Positions 13,682 to 21,677 of a stretch of DNA of 30,079 nt are shown in pieces; the first letter of the stretch is position 1; each line of letters starts with the position of its first letter. The translations under genes and the position numbers were made by a program. The notes under the pieces were generated by a model that made no database searches, had not been told where the DNA came from, and was given only the letters and a program-made list of their open reading frames with translations. The DNA comes from DAIOGN01 sp036745245 (lineage in GTDB: Bacteria; Zixibacteria; MSB-5A5; JAUVRN01), in NCBI GenBank assembly GCA_036745245.1, contig DAIOGN010000027.1, positions 1-30,079 on the forward strand, given 5' to 3'.

Positions 13682-16177
13682 TCAGGAGGCGGGGTCCGCC
13701 TGCCACCGCGAGATCTGTTCCGCCTGCACGTGAAGCTTTTCGGCCACGAACTCCGCCTGCGTACCTTCGGCCACCAGATTGAACTGCGCGAGAAAGGGGT
13801 CGGGACCCACCCAGAACCAGCCATCGTCTTCGAAGATTCGCACGCCGTCGCGCAGGTCGGCCCGCTGAGTGCGGCTCCACTCCACGAGGTGGCGCATCAC
13901 CAGTCCGCGCTTCTCCCACGGGCAATGGGCCGAACGCATGCCGTAGGGCCGGAAGCCCACGAGCCCCCGCACCTGCGACAAGGACGCACCGTACTGGGCC
14001 AGCATCTGCATGAGATAGATGCACCCGAACATGGCGTCGGCTCCGGGTCCGAACGCGCGGGCGATGAACCCGCCGCGCGTGCCGATCACCAGTTCGGCGC
14101 CCGCGTCGGCCGCTTCCATCATGGCCTGATGGTCGCCGCGCACCCGGCGCACCTTGCCGTTGCCCTTCGCAGCGTACTCTTCCAGCATCGAACTGCCTGT
14201 CACCGGCGTGGCCACGATGCCCGAGGGGTGGAGGGCGAAAAACAGAAAGGCGACCACACGCTGAAGTTCGATCGGGTCGAGTGGCGAGCCCTTTTCGTCG
14301 AGCAGGCTGAATTTTTCGGCGTGTGGATGAATGACCACGCCCAGGTCGGACCCCAGCGAGCGCACCACGGAGCCAAGACGCTCGAAGTCGGCGCCCGCGA
14401 AGGTTGTGGCGCCCGGCGCCTGTCCGCCTGAATCGATCGTGACCGTGTCGATGCCCAGGCCGGGCAGAAGTCCCGCGAGAATCCCGCCTCCGCCGCGGCG
14501 GTAGTCCACCACGATGTGGAAGCCGCGCTTGCGGAGCGACTGCGTGTCGAGCGCCGCCAGGAAACTCTCCCGGTAGCCCTCGAGCACGCGGATCGGGTAT
14601 TCGATGCGCCCCGTGTTGTCCACGTCGGCGCGGAAAAAGTCTTCCCGGTTGAACAACCGCTCCACCGACTTGCACTGGCCCGGGCTCATGTCGCGGCCGC
14701 GCGCATCCATGATGAACAGATCGACATAGTCGGTGTGGTCGACGTTGCGGCGGAGGTGAAAGCCGCCTGCGTATCCGCCCGCCGACAGCCGGTGTCGCAC
14801 CACAGGCACGGGCACTTCAGAGAGATCGTCCACGTGCACACCCGCCGAACAGAGCCCCGACTGCATCGACCGCATGAGCAGGCGCGAAGCGGGCGACGGA
14901 TCGCGGCTCGCGAGGATGGATTTGCCCGCGCCCAGCTGCGCGCCCAGGGCGCCTCCCACGCGCACCGCGAATTCGGGCGTGACTTCGCGATTGAACACGC
15001 CGGAGATTTTGGCGTCGGTGAAGAGTTCGCGATTGAACCGGTCGCCCCACACCAGCGAATCGGACACGGTGGCGCCTTCCTCCACCGACTTGCCGGGCCA
15101 GATGCGCACGTTGGGGCGCACGTCCACGTTGCGCCCAAGAATCACGCGCTCGGAGATCACGGCCTGTTCACCGATCTGACAGCCGGCGCCGATCTGGGCG
15201 AATGCACACACGATGGCCCGGCGCAACTGGGAGCCTGCGCCCACGCTTACGCCGCCCCACAGCACCGACTTGAGGATCCGGGCTTCCGAACCCACCACCG
15301 ACCCGCCGCCCACGATCGAGTCCACCACTCTCGCGCCGGCTTCGATGCGCGACCCTTTGCCCACCACCACCAGTCCGGCCAGCTCCGCGTCGTCGGCGAT
15401 GTACGAGTCGGCATGCGCGTACAGGCGGGCATTCGCGTGTTCGCGGCGCTCGCCCGGGAGATTCAGTTTCACCAGGTCCCCGAAGAGGTCGTCGTGCACC
15501 TGGCGATACGCGTCGGGGCTGCCCACGTCGCGCCAGTATCCCGATGCGATGTGACCGTACAGGGGCGCCTTCTCCGACAAAAGTCGCGGGAACAAGTCGC
15601 CCGAAAAGTCCACAAACTCTTTCTCGGGGAGGCGAGCGATCACGTCGCGCTCTACAATGTACATGCCCGTGTTGATGGTGTCGGAAATCACCTGGCCCCA
15701 GGCTGGTTTTTCGAGGAAGCGCTCGATGCGGCCATCTTCTGCCGTGATCACCACGCCGAACTCGGTGGGATTGGGCACGCGCACCAGCACCATGGTGACG
15801 GCCGCGCCGCGCTCCCGGTGAAACGTCACCGCCGCGGACAGATCGATGTCGGTGAGCACGTCGCCCGACACGATGACCACGCGCTCGTCGAGCACATCGA
15901 GCGCGTTGCGAACCGAGCCGGCCGTGCCGTAGTCGGCGTCGGATCGCCGATACTTCATCTGTACGCCGAAGGCCGACCCGTCCTGAAAATAGTCGCGGAT
16001 CACTTCGGGCTGGAAGAACAAGAGGGCGTTCTGCTGTGTGAAGCCGTGCTTCGCCAGATGTTCCACCACGTGCTGCATGAGCGGCTTGTCGCCCACGGGC
16101 ACCATGGGCTTCGGGATCGAGGCCGTGAGCGGTCGCAGTCGGGTGCCGAAGCCGCCGGCCATGATGACGGCGTTCAC
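13682..16177 (-). CDS. Sugar-1-phosphate nucleotidyltransferase fused to hexapeptide repeats and a degenerate phosphomannomutase-like domain
   Basis: This protein of ~831 residues resembles the actinobacterial 'mannose-1-phosphate guanylyltransferase/phosphomannomutase' fusions. Residues ~1-235 are the NTP-transferase domain (MAGGFGTRLRPLTASIPKPM, VSGDVLTDIDLSAA, LEKPAWGQV, GYWRDVGSPDAYRQVH). Residues ~255-370 form a left-handed beta-helix of hexapeptide repeats (IEAGARVVDSIVGGGSVVG, ILGRNVDVRPNVRIWPG). Residues ~380-830 resemble alpha-D-phosphohexomutase, but the key motifs are missing. Where a TASHNP-type serine loop is expected there is GYAGGFHLRR, and where DGDxDR should bind metal there is IHPHAEKFSLLDEKG. 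The C-terminal part may thus be regulatory or structural. The likely product is GDP-mannose or another NDP-hexose. I prefer the GTG at 16177, which gives the canonical N-terminus; the frame is open to another GTG at 16207. It lies in the block with INO1 and the phosphatidyltransferase. Confidence 0.85.
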   Translation of the reverse strand: MNAVIMAGGFGTRLRPLTASIPKPMVPVGDKPLMQHVVEHLAKHGFTQQNALLFFQPEVIRDYFQDGSAFGVQMKYRRSDADYGTAGSVRNALDVLDERVVIVSGDVLTDIDLSAAVTFHRERGAAVTMVLVRVPNPTEFGVVITAEDGRIERFLEKPAWGQVISDTINTGMYIVERDVIARLPEKEFVDFSGDLFPRLLSEKAPLYGHIASGYWRDVGSPDAYRQVHDDLFGDLVKLNLPGERREHANARLYAHADSYIADDAELAGLVVVGKGSRIEAGARVVDSIVGGGSVVGSEARILKSVLWGGVSVGAGSQLRRAIVCAFAQIGAGCQIGEQAVISERVILGRNVDVRPNVRIWPGKSVEEGATVSDSLVWGDRFNRELFTDAKISGVFNREVTPEFAVRVGGALGAQLGAGKSILASRDPSPASRLLMRSMQSGLCSAGVHVDDLSEVPVPVVRHRLSAGGYAGGFHLRRNVDHTDYVDLFIMDARGRDMSPGQCKSVERLFNREDFFRADVDNTGRIEYPIRVLEGYRESFLAALDTQSLRKRGFHIVVDYRRGGGGILAGLLPGLGIDTVTIDSGGQAPGATTFAGADFERLGSVVRSLGSDLGVVIHPHAEKFSLLDEKGSPLDPIELQRVVAFLFFALHPSGIVATPVTGSSMLEEYAAKGNGKVRRVRGDHQAMMEAADAGAELVIGTRGGFIARAFGPGADAMFGCIYLMQMLAQYGASLSQVRGLVGFRPYGMRSAHCPWEKRGLVMRHLVEWSRTQRADLRDGVRIFEDDGWFWVGPDPFLAQFNLVAEGTQAEFVAEKLHVQAEQISRWQADPAS

Positions 16178-16211
16178 GGGAGGCGCAAGCCTTCCGCGAC
16201 GCCACACATCG

Positions 16212-16448
16212 TCATACGTACCATGCGATCAAGAATAGCAGAATGAGCAGGCCCAGGCAAAGCATGGTGAGCCGGTCTCGTTCCGTGTGCCGCCATACGG
16301 TGAGCGTGGCCAGCGCGATCGGCGTGGCCAGGAACACCCAGCCCAGGCGATCGAGCCATGCCGGCGCCCACAGGACGGCCACCCACATTCCGGCCACAAT
16401 TACAATGCCGGTCCCTGTCCAAACGCGCGAAAGTGTGGCGAAATTCAT
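16212..16448 (-). CDS. Small integral membrane protein, unknown function
   Basis: This 78-residue protein has about three hydrophobic segments (GIVIVAGMWVAVLWAPAWL, WVFLATPIALATLTVW, LTMLCLGLLILLFLIAWYV), separated by the short charged loop RHTERDR. It resembles small DUF1634-type proteins in length and layout; that family is commonly encoded next to TauE/SafE permeases. The assignment is tentative. Its ATG overlaps the stop of the TauE-like gene (ATGA, 16445-16448), a strong sign of translational coupling and a functional link. It ends 34 bases before the nucleotidyltransferase start. Confidence 0.72.
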   Translation of the reverse strand: MNFATLSRVWTGTGIVIVAGMWVAVLWAPAWLDRLGWVFLATPIALATLTVWRHTERDRLTMLCLGLLILLFLIAWYV

Positions 16449-17197
16449 CGCCACCACGGAAGGTCGAGGCCGCGCACAGTCATCTCCACTCCCACATAGA
16501 GGATCACCACCAGAAACACCCATTGCAAAGTCGAGCGCTTGAGTCGCGAGCCCACTCGCGCACCCAGATTGCCGCCCACGAAGGCTCCTGTGATGCAGGC
16601 CGTGGCCAGGCGCCAGTCCATGAGTCCCGCGCCAACGTACACGGCCGCGCCGGCCGATCCCGTGAACGCCACAATCATGGAACTGGTGGCCACAGCGGCC
16701 GGCAGCGTCCGTTTAAGCCACAGGCGGATCGCCGGCACGTTCAGAATCCCGCCGCCCACGCCCAGCATTCCGGCCAGAAGGCCCCCGAGGAGCAGCAATC
16801 CGCCTGCATGCGCCACACGGGGAGGGCCGTCCACCGGAACGTCTGCCTTCTGGCGGAACATGTTCACACCCACCACGAAAATCACTGCGGCAAACCCCAG
16901 CTCCAGCACGCGTTCGGGAATGAGCACGCCCACGCGTGCGCCCACCACCGCGCCCAGCACGGTGACGCTGGCCGCGCGCACCGCCAGCATGATGTCGCCG
17001 TGTCCCTCGCGAAGATACCGACCCGTACCGCCCAGGGCTGTGGCCACCACAGCCACCTGCCCGGCGGGAATGGCTGTGGTCATGGGGAACCCCAGGACCA
17101 GCGCCAGGGCGGGCACGATCACGATGCCACCGCCGAGTCCCACGAGCGATCCGAAGAAGCCCGCGACCAGTGCCAGAGCCAGCGGTTCGAGGATCAA
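16445..17197 (-). CDS. TauE/SafE-family anion permease
   Basis: This is an integral membrane transporter of 250 residues from a family that exports sulfite, sulfoacetate or related organosulfonates. It has about eight hydrophobic segments arranged as two homologous halves. Each half carries the family's glycine motif: VGLGGGIVIVPALAL near residue 20 and GVGGGILNVPAIRLW near residue 145. The start is TTG at 17197, overlapping the protease stop (TTGA) with GGAG five bases upstream, so it is coupled to the gene before it. The stop overlaps the small membrane protein's start. The substrate cannot be inferred, and no sulfur-metabolism gene is in the window. Confidence 0.88.
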   Translation of the reverse strand: MILEPLALALVAGFFGSLVGLGGGIVIVPALALVLGFPMTTAIPAGQVAVVATALGGTGRYLREGHGDIMLAVRAASVTVLGAVVGARVGVLIPERVLELGFAAVIFVVGVNMFRQKADVPVDGPPRVAHAGGLLLLGGLLAGMLGVGGGILNVPAIRLWLKRTLPAAVATSSMIVAFTGSAGAAVYVGAGLMDWRLATACITGAFVGGNLGARVGSRLKRSTLQWVFLVVILYVGVEMTVRGLDLPWWR

Positions 17198-18780
17198 TTG
17201 CGCTCCATGCGTGCGTGCTGGGCGGAGGAGTCATTCCCCTGGAGGATCCGCTCGTAGCGTCCTGGCGTGGAGAGCACGTGCATGGCCTCTTCCAGCGCAG
17301 GGTCGAGCCCCAGAAGCGGCTGCGCGAGGAAGTCCACGTGCGCCTCGCCGCGCGCAAGATGGCGCGCCAGCACGTACAGGAGACAGCCGGAGGCCGCCTC
17401 GCGATCGAAGGCGCGTTCGAGTTCGCGCACGCGCCCGAGTTCCTTCTGCCACGCGGGGTCACCCGACAACCGCGTGGGAGCGAGCTTTCCGAATTCAACA
17501 GAGAGCCCGTCGTCGTAGTCGTCGTGCGGGCTGCCCCAGAAGGCGTCGAGCACGGGAGTGTCGAGCGGCGGAAGGGAGGCGTACCCGAGCAGCTCCACCG
17601 CGTAATCGAACAAACCGCGCGAGTGGGCCCAGCCATGCAGGTGGTCCGGGCAGTTCATCTCCAGGGCCTCGAGGTCGGGGAAAATCTGTCCGCCACCTAC
17701 AATCGTGCGCCCCGAAACCAGCGACTTGTACCGTGTGGAATCGGGAACACGCGTGGAATCGGGTTTATAAAACGTGCGCCCCGCGGGTGTGCGATAGCGG
17801 CCGATCGTGAGCCGCAGGGAGGATTCGTCGAACAGCGGGAACAGATTCTGAATGAACCCTTTGCCGTAGGTGGGCCGGCCCACCAGCACCGCGCGATCCC
17901 AATCCTGTAAACAGCCTGCCAGAAGCTCCGATCCCGACGCCGAGAATCCGTCCACCAGGATCACCAGCGGCTGCGTTGGGAAGGGGCCCGGGTCGGCCGT
18001 GATGGTTTCGGTGGGCCCGGCTTCCGAGACGCTCCCCACGGTTCCGGACGTCGCCATGAACAGCTCCGCACACTCCACGGCCGCCTGCAGGAGGCCGCCG
18101 GGATTGCTGCGCAGATCGAGTATGAACCGAGAGGCCCCGGCCCGGGACAACGTGTCGAGTGCGCGCCGCAACGCCTCCGACGTTTCGCCGTTGAACGCTT
18201 CCACCGTGAGATAGGCCGTGCCGTCCTTCACCGACCAGGCGCGCACCGTTCCCACTTCGATGAGGTCGCGCTCGCAGCGCAGAGGCAACAGTTCGGTTTG
18301 GCCCGGTCGCAGCACGGCCAGCTCCACCTCCCGACCCGGCAGGGATTGCAGCACCCGGTGCACCGAATCGAGGCCGATGGCGACCAACGACACCGCTTCG
18401 GCGCGCACGAGGCGGTCGCCCATCCTCAACCCGGAGGCCTGCGCGGGGCTCTCGGGAAACACCTGCCAGATGAGAGTGGTGTCGCCGTACTTCACAATCT
18501 CGATGCCGAAGCCGCCGTAGTGTCCCGACGCCTCGCGCCGAATGAGCGTGTCGCTTTGGCGGTCGTGCCACGTGGAGTAGTCGTCGAGCACGGAGACCAT
18601 GCCCAGCGCTCCACTCTCCTTGAGTTCGTCCGCCGGAACCACAATCGCGGACCGGGACTGCACCAGCGCACTCGCCGTGGACAGCTCCACCAGCGCCCTG
18701 TGCAAAGGGTCGCCCGACAAGAGCATCACCGCTCCCACCAGGACCAGCAGAAGCAGTGTGGCGTAGGCGAGCGTGCGCAT
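17194..18780 (-). CDS. S41-family carboxyl-terminal processing protease (CtpA/PDZ type)
   Basis: This periplasmic or membrane-anchored serine protease has 528 residues. An N-terminal hydrophobic segment (LAYATLLLLVLVGAVMLLSG) serves as signal or anchor. A PDZ domain follows at ~residues 90-165 (GGFGIEIVKYGDTTLIW, SPAQASGLRMGDRLV). The tail-specific protease core runs to ~residue 370 with LDLRSNPGGLLQAAVECAE. The catalytic Ser lies in DGFSASGSELLAGCLQD and the Lys in GRPTYGKGFIQ, matching the Ser-Lys dyad of the family. The ~150 residues after the core are unusual for CtpA and have no recognised domain. The start overlaps the tmk stop: ATG at 18780, with an alternative GTG three bases earlier. 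The substrate is unknown; envelope quality control or lipoprotein processing is usual for the family. Confidence 0.9.
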   Translation of the reverse strand: MRTLAYATLLLLVLVGAVMLLSGDPLHRALVELSTASALVQSRSAIVVPADELKESGALGMVSVLDDYSTWHDRQSDTLIRREASGHYGGFGIEIVKYGDTTLIWQVFPESPAQASGLRMGDRLVRAEAVSLVAIGLDSVHRVLQSLPGREVELAVLRPGQTELLPLRCERDLIEVGTVRAWSVKDGTAYLTVEAFNGETSEALRRALDTLSRAGASRFILDLRSNPGGLLQAAVECAELFMATSGTVGSVSEAGPTETITADPGPFPTQPLVILVDGFSASGSELLAGCLQDWDRAVLVGRPTYGKGFIQNLFPLFDESSLRLTIGRYRTPAGRTFYKPDSTRVPDSTRYKSLVSGRTIVGGGQIFPDLEALEMNCPDHLHGWAHSRGLFDYAVELLGYASLPPLDTPVLDAFWGSPHDDYDDGLSVEFGKLAPTRLSGDPAWQKELGRVRELERAFDREAASGCLLYVLARHLARGEAHVDFLAQPLLGLDPALEEAMHVLSTPGRYERILQGNDSSAQHARMERN

Positions 18781-19412
18781 CACGTGGGCAGCTTCAAGGC
18801 CCGCACGAGTGCCGAACGAATCCGCCCGAACACCACGTCACGGTTGCCGCGCGCGTCGATCCGGATGAAGCGCCTGGGCTCAGCGCGCGCGATCGCGCGG
18901 TAGCCTTCGCGCACGCGCTCGAAGAAGCGAGTTTTCTCGCTTTCGATGCGATCCGGACGGCGTCCCCGCCGGGCGGCCGAGAGAGCCACGGGCACATCCA
19001 GAAACAGGGTGAGATCGGGCCTGCGGGAGTCGGTGCAGAGATCGTTGAGTTTGCGCAGCCAGGCCACCGGGAGTCCCCGGCCGTAGCCCTGATACGCCAG
19101 CGTGCTGTCGGTGAAGCGGTCGCACAGTACCACCTCGCCTCGCTCGAGCGCTGGTCGGATCACCTCCACGAACACCTGACCGCGCGCCGCCAGATACAGA
19201 AACAACTCGGAGGGAGGGAACACCGGCTGCCGGCCCGGCGTCAGGAGCCACTTGCGGATGCGCTCGGACAGGTCCGTGCCCCCGGGCTCGCGCACCAGGG
19301 TCACGGTGTAGCCTTCCCGCCGGAGCAGAAGGCCGATGTTGCGAATCTGCGTGGACTTGCCGGACCCGTCCACGCCCTCCACCGTCAGCAGGACCCCCTT
19401 GTGCTTGCGCAT
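18780..19412 (-). CDS. tmk: Thymidylate kinase (dTMP kinase)
   Basis: Tmk phosphorylates dTMP to dTDP with ATP, an essential step in dTTP synthesis. From ATG 19412 it has 210 residues, typical for the family. Motifs present are the P-loop GVDGSGKS (residues 13-20), REPGGTDLSE for dTMP binding, DRFTDSTLAYQGYGRGLP, and LDVPVALSAARRGRRPDRIE, which includes the lid region. An in-frame ATG at 19448 would add 12 basic residues that are not typical, so I prefer the shorter form, though neither start has a strong ribosome binding site. The stop overlaps the protease start. It lies 64 bases after INO1 in the same block. Confidence 0.95.
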   Translation of the reverse strand: MRKHKGVLLTVEGVDGSGKSTQIRNIGLLLRREGYTVTLVREPGGTDLSERIRKWLLTPGRQPVFPPSELFLYLAARGQVFVEVIRPALERGEVVLCDRFTDSTLAYQGYGRGLPVAWLRKLNDLCTDSRRPDLTLFLDVPVALSAARRGRRPDRIESEKTRFFERVREGYRAIARAEPRRFIRIDARGNRDVVFGRIRSALVRALKLPT

Positions 19413-19476
19413 GTGGCTTCGGCGCCGCCCTGACGGCAGGGGCCTCATGCACCCGGCCCCTCAGGCCCGCGCCCTG

Positions 19477-20745
19477 TCAGGCGCGGGCGGGCTTGCGTGT
19501 GGTGGTGGTGCGCCGGGTCTTCTTGTCGGTGGCGCGGGTGAACTTGGTCACGCGCGACTTGGTGCGCGTCGTTTCCGCGGCGCGCGCGAGCGTGAGCTTG
19601 CCCGCCCCGTCGGATCCGTTGGACGCGGCCTTCACCCTCGGCTCGCCTGCGCGGCGTGCCGCCGTCTTGCCGCCGTAGGTGGCGATGAACTCCTCGGTGA
19701 GACGCCGCGCTTCCTCGTCGGTGTACTGCACCGGCGGCGACTTCTTGAAGTACGACGACGGACCGATGAGCGCGCCCGAAAGTCCGTTGTCGAGGCCCAG
19801 CTTGCAGCAGCGCACGGCGTCGATCACCACGCCCGCCGAGTTGGGGGAGTCCCACACTTCAAGCTTCAATTCAATATTGAGAGGTACGTTGCCAAACGTG
19901 GTGCCTTCCATGCGGATGTAGGCCCACTTGCGGTCGGTGAGCCACTCCACGTAGTCGGACGGGCCGATGTGGCAGTTGCCCTTGCCCATGTCGTAGGGAA
20001 GCTGACTGGTCACCGCGTTGGTCTTGGAGATCTTCTTCGACTCGAGACGCGAGCGTTCGAGCATGTTGAGGAAGTCGGTGTTGCCGCCCACGTTGAGCTG
20101 GCTGGTGCGCTCGAGCTTTACGCCGCGCTCGTGGAAGAGACGCGTGAGCACGCGATGCGCGATGGTGGCGCCCACCTGCGACTTGATGTCGTCGCCGATC
20201 ACGGGCACGCCCGCCTTCTCGAACCGCTTACGCCAGTACTCTTCCTTGGCGATGAACACCGGGATGCAATTCACGAAGCCGCAGCCGGCCTCGAGGATCT
20301 GTTCCACGTACCACTTGGTGGCCTCTTCGGAGCCCACGGGCAGGTAGCTCACCACCACGTCGGTGCGCGTGTCGCGCAGGAGCTTCACGATGTCCACCGT
20401 GTCTCCCGGCGCCTTTTCGATGATCTGCGACAGGTAGTAGCCCAGGCCATCGTGCGTCATGCCACGCTCCACCCGCACGCCGACCTTCGGCACCTTGGCG
20501 AAGCGGTAGGTGTTGTTGGGTGACGTGAAGATGGCCTCGCTCAGATCCTTGCCCACCTTGTTCTTGTCGATGTCGATGGCGCAGGAGAACTCGATGTCGG
20601 AGATGTGGTAGCCTCCGAGATTGACGTGCATGAGCCCGGGCACCTGGTCGGTGTCCTTGGCGTTCTTGTAGAAATGAACGCCCTGCACAAACGACGAGGC
20701 GCAATTACCCACGCCGATGATGCCTACGCGTACTTTCTTAGCCAT
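19477..20745 (-). CDS. ino1: Inositol-3-phosphate synthase (actinobacterial type) with a basic C-terminal tail
   Basis: This enzyme converts glucose-6-phosphate to 1D-myo-inositol 3-phosphate in an NAD-dependent reaction, the only de novo route to inositol. The 422-residue protein starts with the Rossmann motif GVGNCASSFVQGV. It then has VPGLMHVNLGGYHISDIEF, YLPVGSEEATKWY, VPVIGDDIKSQVGATIAHR, QLNVGGNTDFLNM, SKTNAVTSQL and KLEVWDSPNSAGVVID. These are the compact prokaryotic (Mycobacterium-like) signatures, not the long eukaryotic form. After the catalytic core (ends ~residue 362, EFIATYGG) comes a ~60-residue Lys/Arg/Thr/Ala-rich tail (GKLTLARAAETTRTKSRV, KKTRRTTTTRKPARA) that is not normal for the family. 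A GGGAG precedes the ATG. It sits directly after the PfkB kinase gene and close to a CDP-alcohol phosphatidyltransferase, supporting inositol-lipid synthesis. Confidence 0.95.
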   Translation of the reverse strand: MAKKVRVGIIGVGNCASSFVQGVHFYKNAKDTDQVPGLMHVNLGGYHISDIEFSCAIDIDKNKVGKDLSEAIFTSPNNTYRFAKVPKVGVRVERGMTHDGLGYYLSQIIEKAPGDTVDIVKLLRDTRTDVVVSYLPVGSEEATKWYVEQILEAGCGFVNCIPVFIAKEEYWRKRFEKAGVPVIGDDIKSQVGATIAHRVLTRLFHERGVKLERTSQLNVGGNTDFLNMLERSRLESKKISKTNAVTSQLPYDMGKGNCHIGPSDYVEWLTDRKWAYIRMEGTTFGNVPLNIELKLEVWDSPNSAGVVIDAVRCCKLGLDNGLSGALIGPSSYFKKSPPVQYTDEEARRLTEEFIATYGGKTAARRAGEPRVKAASNGSDGAGKLTLARAAETTRTKSRVTKFTRATDKKTRRTTTTRKPARA

Positions 20746-20765
20746 GAGGTAGCTCCCTTATATTC

Positions 20766-21677
20766 TTACGAAGCGGCCACGCCCTGCGCGGCCGCCAGCT
20801 GGTTGACTCGTTTGTGCACGGAGTCGCGGGTCATGGGAAAGTCGGGACCCACGTGTTCGATCATGATGCTCGCCGTGGCCGTGCCCCACAGCGCGCAGGT
20901 TTCGGGCGGCAGCCCGCGCAGGTGGCCGTACATGAAGCCCGCTGCAAAGGTGTCGCCCGCTCCGGTGGCGTCCACGCAGTCGGCCGGATAGGCCGGGATG
21001 CGCGTGAACGATTCGCCGTCGTACACCACCGCGCCCTCTTCGGCGAGGGTGATGACCACAATTCGCGGTCCCCAGGAGTGAATCATGCGCGCCGGCGTTT
21101 CCGCGTCCACTCGCGGATCGATGCCGGTGAGCACTTTGCATTCAAGCTCGTTGGGCTTCACGATGTCGAACAGCCCCACGATCTCTTCGATGCCTTTGGT
21201 CTTCACATGTTCTATGGCGTCGCCGTTCTCGCGGCGCAGCATCCCCTGTGGATCGAGCATGAACGCGCCCCGCGTGGCCTGCTTCAGCCGGCGGATGAAA
21301 TCGAAGCCGGTCTCCCCGAGTATGGGACCCACGAGAACTGCGCGGGCGTCGCGCACCCCGGCCGGGATGGTCTCGATGGCCGAAGCCCGTCCCAGAACGT
21401 CCAGCGTGCGGTTGCCTTTGTCGTCGTAGTAATTCAGGCGGAACCCCCCGGTTTCGGGGGCGTCGTCCACGACAAAGGCGATGCCGGCCTTCTTCAAATC
21501 GCGCTCGAAGGCGTCGCGGTAGTCGCGGCCGATCGTGCCCACGAGGGTGACCTGCTCACCCAGCCGGGAGAGCGCCAGGGCGAAATTGGTGGAGCAACCC
21601 GACAGCACACGCCCGTCGGTAGATGCGCGCGGCGTGGTGATTTCGTCGTACACCGGGTTGCCGAAAGCGTAAATCAC
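20766..21677 (-). CDS. PfkB-family carbohydrate/nucleoside kinase
   Basis: This cytoplasmic kinase of the ribokinase superfamily has 303 residues. I chose the GTG at 21677, with GGAGG seven bases upstream; it overlaps the stop of the phosphatidyltransferase gene (GTGA). The N-terminus MIYAFGNPVYDEI and the GCSTNFALALSRLG motif form the sugar-binding end. The C-terminal signature DATGAGDTFAAGFMYG carries the anion hole and the catalytic Asp. Automated annotation would probably say adenosine kinase or sugar kinase. Its position between a CDP-alcohol phosphatidyltransferase and INO1 makes an inositol kinase or a related polyol kinase a reasonable alternative, but this is inference from context only. 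Confidence 0.87.
   Translation of the reverse strand: MIYAFGNPVYDEITTPRASTDGRVLSGCSTNFALALSRLGEQVTLVGTIGRDYRDAFERDLKKAGIAFVVDDAPETGGFRLNYYDDKGNRTLDVLGRASAIETIPAGVRDARAVLVGPILGETGFDFIRRLKQATRGAFMLDPQGMLRRENGDAIEHVKTKGIEEIVGLFDIVKPNELECKVLTGIDPRVDAETPARMIHSWGPRIVVITLAEEGAVVYDGESFTRIPAYPADCVDATGAGDTFAAGFMYGHLRGLPPETCALWGTATASIMIEHVGPDFPMTRDSVHKRVNQLAAAQGVAAS

Noticed and set aside
14516..16246. Long plus-strand open frame (576 codons) opposite the nucleotidyltransferase gene
   Set aside because: Its His/Arg/Ala-rich composition is typical of the antisense of a high-GC gene. The opposite strand has clear nucleotidyltransferase and hexapeptide motifs.
16358..17910. Plus-strand open frames opposite the TauE-like and protease genes
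   Set aside because: Low-complexity Arg/Pro/His translations with no motifs; shadows of the real minus-strand genes.
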